From assembly GCA_025454275.1 (NCBI GenBank), contig JALOOS010000061.1, forward strand, positions 1-11,149: a stretch of 11,149 nt of DNA. Direction: 5' to 3'. Within the stretch, counting starts at the first letter, position 1; the number at the start of each line of letters is the position of its first letter. Of the stretch, positions 6,042 through 11,149 are shown in pieces. The stretch comes from Desulfobacterales bacterium. Its GTDB lineage: Bacteria; Desulfobacterota; Desulfobacteria; Desulfobacterales; SpSt-501. Under the pieces are notes generated by a model. That model made no database searches. It saw only the letters and a list, made by a program, of their open reading frames with translations, and was not told the origin of the DNA. Both the position numbers and the translations under genes were made by a program.

Positions 6042-6184
6042 GCCGCACGGTCAAACAGTGTGGCCGGCCTTTTCGTGAGAGCGGCATCCACCCGCTATCT
6101 CAGTTTCAATGCCGGAACCACCCGAGCCGGCATCTTCAGCCGAGAAAGGTTTTCCAAGGAGCAGGCCCCGGAAGGAGGCGAAAA

Positions 6185-6364
6185 ATGGACGGCACAATCA
6201 GGACCAAATGGAAGAAATGCTGCGCGCGCGAGCACGAGAGACTGGCGGCGGAGCTCGAGACCTGCGACCGGCTGGCCGCCGCACCCTCCAAGTGGCACCG
6301 CTGCGCCCGGCTCATTTCGCGCCGCAGCAGCCGGCGGGCCCGGGACTGCATGCTCCAGAGCTGA
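6185..6364 (+). CDS. Small basic cysteine-containing protein (59 aa), unknown
   Basis: Not recognised. The ATG follows a perfect AAGGAGG (6172-6178) at 6 bases, and third positions are almost all G or C, both good signs of a real gene. The product is rich in Arg and Lys and largely helical in pattern, with cysteines at 12, 13, 27, 40 and 55. Cys13-X13-Cys27 and Cys40-X14-Cys55 flank a short AAAPSKW turn, so two antiparallel helices could be held by Cys13-Cys55 and Cys27-Cys40 bridges. Nucleic acid or membrane contact is possible from its charge. It lies 143 bases after the OsmC gene, with no terminator visible between, and before the FAD oxidase. Confidence 0.65.
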   Translation: MDGTIRTKWKKCCAREHERLAAELETCDRLAAAPSKWHRCARLISRRSSRRARDCMLQS

Positions 6365-6429
6365 CCCGTGGGAGGGAATCGAATAAACGCAGAGCCATGA
6401 GCCCCTGAAGTCATGGCAGGGCAACGGGT
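6364..6429 (+). promoter_or_regulatory. Structured gap before the FAD oxidase gene
   Basis: Nested inverted repeats: outer arms ACCCGT (6364-6369)/ACGGGT (6424-6429), inner arms GCCATGA (6394-6400)/TCATGGC (6411-6417) with a 10-base loop. CGAATAAA occurs twice in direct orientation (6380-6387 and 6434-6441). No T-tract follows, so it is more likely an mRNA stability or processing structure than a terminator. Confidence 0.4.
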
Positions 6430-6453
6430 AGACCGAATAAAAGGGGGTGAAAC

Positions 6454-7947
6454 GTGAGCGCGATCAAAGTGAATGCCCGAGACGGAGGCACTCTGTCCCT
6501 CTCGCGGGAGGAGCTGGCCTCTTTGCAGAGTCGGATCCGCGGAGAGATCATCACGACCGGAAACGGGTCATATGAAGCAGCCCGCAAGGTCTGGAACGGT
6601 CTGATCGACCGAAAGCCGGGGGTGATCGTCCGGTGCCGCGAAGCTGCGGATGTCGCCGCCGCCGTCACCTTCGCAGGTGAACGCGGCATCGCCGTTTCCG
6701 CAAGGGGCGGGGGACACAACGTCGCCGGCGCCTGCCTGGTTGAAAACGGCTATACGATCGACCTCTCCTACATGCGCGCAGTTCGCGTGGATCCCGAAAA
6801 CCGCGTTGCGGTGGCGGAGGGCGGAGCCCGCCTGGGGGATCTGGACCGCGCCACTCAGGCGTTCGGGCTGGCGGCGCCCGTCGGCGTGGTTTCCGCCACG
6901 GGGGTTGCCGGGCTCACCCTCCACGGAGGGGTCGGCTGGCTGCTCCGCAACCACGGGCTCTCCATCGACAACCTCCTCTCGGCGGAGATCGTCACAGCCG
7001 ACGGACGGTTGCGGCGGGCCGATGCGAACGAAAATGCAGATCTCTTCTGGGCCCTGCGCGGCGGCGGCGGAAGCTTCGGGGTCGTCACCGCATTTGAATT
7101 CAAGGTCCATCCGGTGGGGCCCGACGTCTGGCTCTCCGCCCCCATCTACCCGCTCGAGCGCGCCGGCGAGGTGATGGCGGCCTTCCGGGACTACCTGGAG
7201 TCGGCCCCGGACGAACTGATGGGGCTCGGGGTCTACTGGAGCGCGCCCGAAGCGCCCCAGGTCCCGAAACATCTCCATGGAGTGCCGGTCGTCATCCTGC
7301 TCGGCTGCTACACCGGCCCTTTCGAGAAGGGGGAGAAGGTGCTGGAGCCGCTGCGCCGCATCGGCACCCCCATCGCCGACCTGGGCGGACCCATGCGTTT
7401 TGTGGATGTGCAGACCTTCCTGGACGCGGACTACCCGGACGGCAAGTTCTATTACTGGAAATCGATCTACCTGGACCGGCTCGACGCGGAGGCCATCCGG
7501 GTGCTCTCCGATCACACCGCCGCCCGGCCTTCGCCGCTCTCCTCGATCGATGTCTGGACCCTGGGCCGGGCCATGAGCCGGGTGGAAAGCACCGCGACGG
7601 CCTTCTTCAGGCGCGATGCCCCTTACATGATCGGGATCGAAGCCAACTGGGAACGGCGCGAGGATGCGGAGGCCAACATTCAATGGGCCCGCGCTGTTTT
7701 CGAGGATTTGAAAAAGTTTTCTAATGGAGGCAACTATCTAAATTTCCCGGGCTTTTTCGAAGAGCCGGAGCGCCTCCTCACGGGCTCCTTCGGAGAGAAC
7801 CTGAAGCGCCTGAAATCGATCAAGGCGAGGCACGATCCGAAGAACCTTTTTCTCGGGGCGATCAATATCCCGCCCGGTCCCTCTGCCGCTCTTCAGGATC
7901 GTCCCGCCCGGGAAGCCCGACCCTCAACCGGCATGGAGGCACCATGA
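6454..7947 (+). CDS. Berberine-bridge-type FAD-dependent oxidoreductase
   Basis: A 497-aa protein of the FAD_binding_4 (PCMH/VAO) class with a BBE C-terminal segment. The N-terminal FAD domain shows GVIVRCREAADVAAAV (56-71), ARGGGHNVAG (83-92) with His88 at the usual position for covalent 8-alpha-histidyl-FAD, and ATGVAGLTLHGGVGWL (148-163). The second flavin-linking cysteine of bicovalent enzymes is absent there. The ending GNYLNFPG and HDPKNLF is standard for BBE-like oxidases. These enzymes oxidise alcohols, sugars, amines or peptide-derived natural products, usually with oxygen or another acceptor; the substrate here is unknown. Start is GTG at 6454, supported by AGGGGGTG 5 bases upstream. 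Its TGA overlaps the ATG of the poly-cysteine peptide gene, tying the two together in translation. Confidence 0.92.
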   Translation: MSAIKVNARDGGTLSLSREELASLQSRIRGEIITTGNGSYEAARKVWNGLIDRKPGVIVRCREAADVAAAVTFAGERGIAVSARGGGHNVAGACLVENGYTIDLSYMRAVRVDPENRVAVAEGGARLGDLDRATQAFGLAAPVGVVSATGVAGLTLHGGVGWLLRNHGLSIDNLLSAEIVTADGRLRRADANENADLFWALRGGGGSFGVVTAFEFKVHPVGPDVWLSAPIYPLERAGEVMAAFRDYLESAPDELMGLGVYWSAPEAPQVPKHLHGVPVVILLGCYTGPFEKGEKVLEPLRRIGTPIADLGGPMRFVDVQTFLDADYPDGKFYYWKSIYLDRLDAEAIRVLSDHTAARPSPLSSIDVWTLGRAMSRVESTATAFFRRDAPYMIGIEANWERREDAEANIQWARAVFEDLKKFSNGGNYLNFPGFFEEPERLLTGSFGENLKRLKSIKARHDPKNLFLGAINIPPGPSAALQDRPAREARPSTGMEAP

Positions 7948-8078
7948 AAACCGCGGATATACCCGACGAAACCAGCGAGGATGATACCTTATCCGGCGCG
8001 CAGAGCGATTCCTGTTGCTGCTGCTGTTGCTGCGATACGGATGAGGAGTGTCTGGTGGAAGAACCGGCGGCCGCTTAG
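7944..8078 (+). CDS. 44-aa acidic peptide with seven consecutive cysteines
   Basis: Not recognised. The ATG overlaps the oxidase stop as ATGA, with GGAGG (7935-7939) 4 bases upstream. The peptide begins MKTADIPDETSEDDTLSG and has cysteines at 24-30 without interruption and at 36, in an otherwise Asp/Glu-rich chain ending EEPAAA; TAG is at 8076-8078. The run is encoded by mixed TGT and TGC codons. No signal peptide or membrane segment. The form, an acidic leader-like half followed by a cysteine core beside an oxidoreductase, suggests either a metal-binding (metallothionein-like) peptide or a substrate of post-translational oxidation (RiPP-like). Main caution: the run lies in a TGC-rich triplet repeat that could be chance. 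The ATGA coupling and Shine-Dalgarno argue for a gene. Confidence 0.6.
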   Translation: MKTADIPDETSEDDTLSGAQSDSCCCCCCCDTDEECLVEEPAAA

Positions 8079-8115
8079 GATATCCTGCAGACTGTCGGAT
8101 TCAGCAACCCGTTTC

Positions 8116-8148
8116 TCCCGGGCGGGAACAGCAAAAAGCAGCCCGGGA
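8116..8148 (+). promoter_or_regulatory. Hairpin between the two cysteine-peptide genes
   Basis: TCCCGGGC (8116-8123) pairs perfectly with GCCCGGGA (8141-8148) around a 17-base A-rich loop. There is no T-tract. It ends four bases before the ribosome site of the 51-aa peptide and may protect or uncouple the downstream message. Confidence 0.45.
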
Positions 8149-8164
8149 ACCGAGGACCCGATCC

Positions 8165-8320
8165 ATGGAAGAAAGCCGTATCACAGAGGTCAACTGCGCC
8201 GAAAAATGCGGACAGGTGATCACGGACTGCATGAAGGACGGCAGGTCCAAAGACGACTGCCGGGACCTATACCGCCAGTGCGTGTCCGAGTGCATCTTCT
8301 CCGCCCTTCCGTATGCGTAA
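8165..8320 (+). CDS. 51-aa peptide with mirror-symmetric cysteines (CX3C-X6-C-X9-C-X6-CX3C)
   Basis: Not recognised. ATG with GAGGA (8152-8156) at 8 bases; TAA at 8318-8320. Cysteines lie at 11, 15, 22, 32, 39 and 43. Pairing outermost with outermost gives position sums of 54 each time (11+43, 15+39, 22+32), centred on the KDGRSKD turn. Both halves are helical in pattern, so an antiparallel helical hairpin with three laddered disulfides, or a metal site, is the natural model. Twin CX3C helical hairpins are known in plant alpha-hairpinins and mitochondrial small Tim proteins; likeness of form, not homology, is claimed. No signal peptide is visible, so oxidation in the cytoplasm would need explaining. 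Last gene of the cluster, before a strong stem-loop. Confidence 0.7.
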   Translation: MEESRITEVNCAEKCGQVITDCMKDGRSKDDCRDLYRQCVSECIFSALPYA

Positions 8321-8323
8321 GAC

Positions 8324-8359
8324 CGACCCGGGCCGGCGCCTCTGCCGCGGCCCGGGTTG
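8324..8359. terminator. GC-rich stem-loop between convergent transcripts
   Basis: ACCCGGGCC (8326-8334) and GGCCCGGGT (8349-8357) pair perfectly and extend by a G.T and a C-G pair, giving 11 pairs around a 14-base loop. It begins three bases after the last cysteine-peptide stop and lies ten bases before the kinase stop. Neither side has a proper T-run (only CCCTTT on the right), so it may be a bidirectional barrier rather than a classical intrinsic terminator. Confidence 0.6.
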
Positions 8360-8369
8360 AATCCCTTTC

Positions 8370-10295
8370 TCAGCATGCGGCCCCGCTAGTGGGGGCCTTC
8401 GCTTCGAATGAAAATCTCTCCCCGGGAAACGCCACTACGAACTTGGTGCCCCCGCTTGTCATGCACTCCTTGCTCGATCGGATGAAGCGGCATTTGGAGA
8501 TGCGTCCGGGGCACGCATCCTCGTCCCGCGGGATGTAGCGGCAGCGTCTGCTCTTGAAGGCGATAGAAAACCCAAGCCGCTCCGCAAAAAGCCGCATGCG
8601 CATCAGGTCGGACCCCGCGCCGCCGGCGTTGAAATCATACGGCCGTTTGGTGGTGTAAAATTTCGTATCCTGAGTGTGAAAAAACCCGTTGAACAGGTGG
8701 CGCTGATTATCGCCGGTGATCCCCACGCCGAAGTCGATCACCTCGACCACGGCCATACCATCTTTCTCCCCGGCTTTGAGGACGATCTGACCCCCGTCGG
8801 GAGTGTTTTCAATCGCATTTCGGATCAAGCCCCCCACCACCTTGCCGGCCACGCTCCGGTCGATTTGAACCGTCAGCCCCGCCTCGGCTTTATTCAGCAC
8901 CCTGAGCAGCCGCTCGGGGCAGCGGGCCAGGGCCTTGTCGATCTCCTCTTGAATCAACTCCTGCAGGCTGAGCCGCCGCTCCCCGCTCCGCCGCCCGATG
9001 CCGGCGGCCTCTTCTCTGTCGGCGGGAAAGGGCATCGGCCGGTCTGAGGCCCGATCCGTACCCCCTTGCTGCCGCCTCAGCCACGAGAGGTCCTTTTCGG
9101 CGGCTTCCGTCCGCGGGCCCTCGCCCTCCCGGCTCAATTCGGCCACATCGTTCATCTGGACCTGAATCGCCTCCAACCGCTGGAGGCAGCGCCGCCCGCG
9201 CTCGAGGAGCTTTGAATAATACTCACCCCCTTCCACCGCCATCTCTTTTCCCAGGATCTTGAGGGTCGCATCGAGGACGGCGACCGGTGTTCCTAGTTCG
9301 TGGGAGAGGTGATGAACGGCCTTTTCCCGCAGCTGCTCGAGCGACCTTAGATGGAGGTGGGCCTGCTTGAGCTCACGGTGGGCCTGTTCCAATCTTTTCT
9401 TGGCGGTTTCCATTTCGGTGATGTCTTCGTAGCTCACGAAATAATCCCGGGTCGGCATGATGACGGGACGGAAGCGGATGATTTTTTTCTCACCGTTTTT
9501 GCAGGTAACCTTGCGGACGTAAGGTTTGGTTTCGCCGGGGACCCAGCCGGCGTGCTCCGATTTCCATACGGAGATGGCCCGCTTCCGCTCACTCGCATCC
9601 GGAAAGGCGGAATTGAACCAGGCCCGGCCGTCGGGCAGATCCGCCAGGGTGTATCCGAATATCTCCGTGAATTTCCGGTTGAGGTAGCGGTAGCCTCCAT
9701 TGCGGTCGATGATCGCTATCCCGTAGGGGGCCTCCTGAATGAGGATGCTGAATTTGAGCTCGCTTTCGGTCAGGGCGCTTTGAGCCCGCTTGATCCCGCT
9801 GATGTCCCTCAGGGTGACGATGATGCCGGCGGGCCGGCCTTCAGGGTCTGAATACACTGCCGAGCTCAGCTGCACGTCCAGCAGCCGGCCATCTTTGGTG
9901 AGCCTTTGGGTTTCAAACAGTTTGACCGATCTTTCGGCGAGCAGCTGCTCGATGGCCCACCGGGTCTCCTGCCGCTGTTGCTCCGGGACGAACTCGATCC
10001 GTTTGCCGGCCACCTCCTCCAGGCGCCACCCGAAGGTTCGCTCGAAGGCGGGGTTCAGGTATTTTGTCCTCCCCTCGAGGTCGTAGATCACGATCGGGTC
10101 GGGGGACGATTCCAAAAAAGAGCGGTAGCGCGCCTCGCTGACGCGCAGCGCCTCGTCCTTCTCAAAATAGCCATCTTCAAGGTGCTCCAACACATCGGAC
10201 GACGCAACCGGCTGGTGAGCCTGAGACCCGGGACCAGGGTGTTGAGCCTCATCGGATCGGATCTTTGCGGATGGGCCTTCGTATATGGTATTCAT
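8370..10295 (-). CDS. PAS-PAS sensor histidine kinase with a Cys4 insertion
   Basis: A 641-aa cytoplasmic kinase with no membrane segment. Residues about 53-170 and 175-297 are PAS domains (RYRSFLESSPDPIVIYD; LIQEAPYGIAIIDRNGGYRYLN). Residues 297-388 are the dimerisation helix, with phospho-acceptor His332 in HHLSHELGTPV. Residues about 480-624 are the ATPase domain: N-box IRNAIENTPDGG (491-502), DFGVGI (521-526), GGAGSD (558-563). Between the G2 box and the last strand lie cysteines 585, 595, 602 and 611 (C-X9-C-X6-C-X8-C), an uncommon insertion that looks like a metal or redox site. I associate a similar CPG-containing insertion with kinases of Deltaproteobacteria, from memory. No receiver or regulator gene adjoins it, so it is an orphan kinase; it converges on the cysteine cluster. 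Start ATG has no strong ribosome site. Confidence 0.9.
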   Translation of the reverse strand: MNTIYEGPSAKIRSDEAQHPGPGSQAHQPVASSDVLEHLEDGYFEKDEALRVSEARYRSFLESSPDPIVIYDLEGRTKYLNPAFERTFGWRLEEVAGKRIEFVPEQQRQETRWAIEQLLAERSVKLFETQRLTKDGRLLDVQLSSAVYSDPEGRPAGIIVTLRDISGIKRAQSALTESELKFSILIQEAPYGIAIIDRNGGYRYLNRKFTEIFGYTLADLPDGRAWFNSAFPDASERKRAISVWKSEHAGWVPGETKPYVRKVTCKNGEKKIIRFRPVIMPTRDYFVSYEDITEMETAKKRLEQAHRELKQAHLHLRSLEQLREKAVHHLSHELGTPVAVLDATLKILGKEMAVEGGEYYSKLLERGRRCLQRLEAIQVQMNDVAELSREGEGPRTEAAEKDLSWLRRQQGGTDRASDRPMPFPADREEAAGIGRRSGERRLSLQELIQEEIDKALARCPERLLRVLNKAEAGLTVQIDRSVAGKVVGGLIRNAIENTPDGGQIVLKAGEKDGMAVVEVIDFGVGITGDNQRHLFNGFFHTQDTKFYTTKRPYDFNAGGAGSDLMRMRLFAERLGFSIAFKSRRCRYIPRDEDACPGRISKCRFIRSSKECMTSGGTKFVVAFPGERFSFEAKAPTSGAAC

Positions 10296-10664
10296 GGGAT
10301 ACCGACCCGCGTGCCTCGTGCAACCGGAGGCGTGTCATGTTTCATGGATGGATCGGCGGAACCGTTGGCCGGACAGCTGTCTCTTCTCAGGAGCAAGAGG
10401 CCATCGCGGCCGGGGCGAGCGGTCGCGCAGAGGAGTCGTCCACGGGTGTCCCGCCGGGATGAGCTTTGGAGCCGGAGGCGCAGGAGCATTCGAATGCAGT
10501 AAAAACTTACGCCTCCGCGGTAAAGGAAGTCAAGCGCATTTTTGTTTCTCGGATCCGATCCGGGCCTCTTCGCCCCTTTTCCTTCCATTGCGTGGGGGAG
10601 GAGAGCGCCCTGCGTCCCCGCCGATCGCAAGAGCGTTTAACCGTTTCGAGTCGGAGGTGGTTCG
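10296..10664. other. 369-bp non-coding region with nested palindrome
   Basis: Divergent region between the kinase and the secreted-protein gene. Arms CGGAGGCG (10473-10480) and CGCCTCCG (10510-10517) form a perfect 8-base stem, and inside it GCATTCGAATGC (10486-10497) is a perfect 12-base palindrome, an operator candidate. No convincing sigma-70 or sigma-54 promoter was found. Frames crossing the region (for example 10292-10630 minus) have Arg-rich, pattern-free translations and are not called. Confidence 0.45.
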
Positions 10665-11149
10665 ATGAAAAAATCACTCTGCAGGTTTATGCCGGTTCTG
10701 CTTTGGGCCGTGGCGGCTTCCATCTCCGCAAGCTCGGTTTCCGAAGGCGGCCCCCCGGCGCTGACGCCGGAGGCCGTCTGGTCCGGCCTGCTCGAACGGC
10801 ACCCCTTTCCCTATCTCATCCCCCTGCCGGAATCCCGGCCCGCGGAGATGGACGGCTTCTACGCCAAGGTGGTCGTCTCCGCAGCCGAGCGTGTCCACTG
10901 CCTGAGATGCCCGGATTATGCTCCCGAGGGAGGCGTCTGGAAACTGCAGTTGGACAAGGGGGTGTTCCGGATCTTCCACCCGGAGAGCGGCTGGAAGAGC
11001 ATCGGCACCTACATCGTGGCCGGCGACAGACTCCTGCTCGCCAACGACCCGACCTGCATCGACGCCATCGGGCTCTACCGTTGGCGGTTCGAGGCCGGCC
11101 GGCTGAGCCTGGAGGCGATCGACGACCCCTGCGCCATCAAGCTGCGCGC
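10665..11149 (+). CDS. Secreted protein of unknown function, 3' end outside window
   Basis: The ATG at 10665 has GGAGGT (10653-10658) 6 bases upstream, and the frame stays open for 161 codons to the window end. Residues 1-25 are a signal peptide (MKKSLCRF, a hydrophobic core, then SISASS), so the product is exported. The mature part has a CLRC motif near residue 80, a strand-rich stretch (GVWKLQLDKGVFRIFH, then GTYIVAGDRLLLAND) and further cysteines in NDPTC and DDPC. The pattern (G-x-Y/W, dry-run strands, D-D-P-C) recalls small lipocalin-like beta-barrels, but I cannot name the family. CxxC and paired cysteines could form disulfides in the periplasm. Confidence 0.8.
   Translation, partial: MKKSLCRFMPVLLWAVAASISASSVSEGGPPALTPEAVWSGLLERHPFPYLIPLPESRPAEMDGFYAKVVVSAAERVHCLRCPDYAPEGGVWKLQLDKGVFRIFHPESGWKSIGTYIVAGDRLLLANDPTCIDAIGLYRWRFEAGRLSLEAIDDPCAIKLR

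Noticed and set aside
6109..6408. 99-aa plus-strand frame overlapping the 59-aa gene
   Set aside because: Pro/Arg-rich translation and no ribosome site, whereas the overlapping 59-aa frame has AAGGAGG and GC-rich third positions.
6568..7683. 371-aa minus-strand frame opposite the FAD oxidase
   Set aside because: Shadow of a well-supported flavoprotein; no family pattern in the translation.
7709..7745. AT-richer patch inside the FAD oxidase gene, considered as a sign of insertion
   Set aside because: It encodes the expected BBE segment ending NYLNFPG in frame, so it is ordinary coding sequence.
7981..8538. 185-aa plus-strand frame across the cysteine-peptide genes
   Set aside because: It runs through the terminator-like stem and into the antisense of the kinase; no ribosome site, and the composition looks random.
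10292..10630. 112-aa minus-strand frame whose TGA overlaps the kinase ATG (ATGA)
   Set aside because: The coupling looks tempting, but the translation is Arg/Gly/Pro-rich without any domain or helix pattern, no ribosome site precedes it, and base use does not look coding.
1..11149. CRISPR array, tRNA, rRNA or insertion-sequence transposase
   Set aside because: No regularly spaced direct repeats, no recognisable cloverleaf or rRNA core sequence, and no transposase motifs were seen on either strand.

Overview
The window looks like a chromosomal segment of a GC-rich Gram-negative bacterium, most likely a member of the Desulfobacterota (Deltaproteobacteria). The reasons are strong G/C third positions, consensus AGGAGG-type ribosome sites, a sigma-54 (RpoN) activator facing a -24/-12 promoter, PAS-rich kinases, and dispersed repeats of a kind I associate with that group. 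The lineage is an inference; there is no rRNA or marker gene here.

Left part (1-3430): the last 27 codons of a membrane anion transporter (+), then a membrane-anchored spermidine-synthase-like protein (-), a secreted DJ-1/PfpI protein (+), and a PilZ-domain protein (-) whose C-terminus appears frameshifted. The gaps between these genes carry repeats. A 112-bp element occurs twice (227-338 and 2943-3054), each time between convergent genes and ending exactly on the stop codon of the minus-strand neighbour. GTTCACGT/CGTGAACG-type inverted repeats fill two other gaps.

Central part (3519-8359), the most interesting: a GAF-AAA-Fis sigma-54 activator (-) is divergent from a + strand gene cluster. 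The shared 258-bp AT-rich intergenic region holds a near-consensus -24/-12 element, a perfect 17-bp palindrome and a perfect match to the IHF consensus. The cluster encodes an OsmC-like protein, a 59-aa basic Cys-containing protein, a berberine-bridge-type FAD oxidase, a 44-aa acidic peptide with seven consecutive cysteines (translationally coupled to the oxidase by an ATGA overlap), and a 51-aa peptide whose six cysteines are arranged in mirror symmetry. A GC-rich stem-loop closes the cluster. I propose a sigma-54-controlled thiol/redox or metal-handling operon, or an oxidative peptide-maturation operon, built on three small cysteine proteins. The gene content is seen; the joint function is inference.

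Right part (8370-11149): a PAS-PAS histidine kinase (-) with an unusual four-cysteine insertion in its ATPase domain converges on the cluster. It is followed by a 369-bp non-coding stretch with a nested palindrome, and then the 5' part of a gene for a secreted protein of unknown function (+) that runs off the window.
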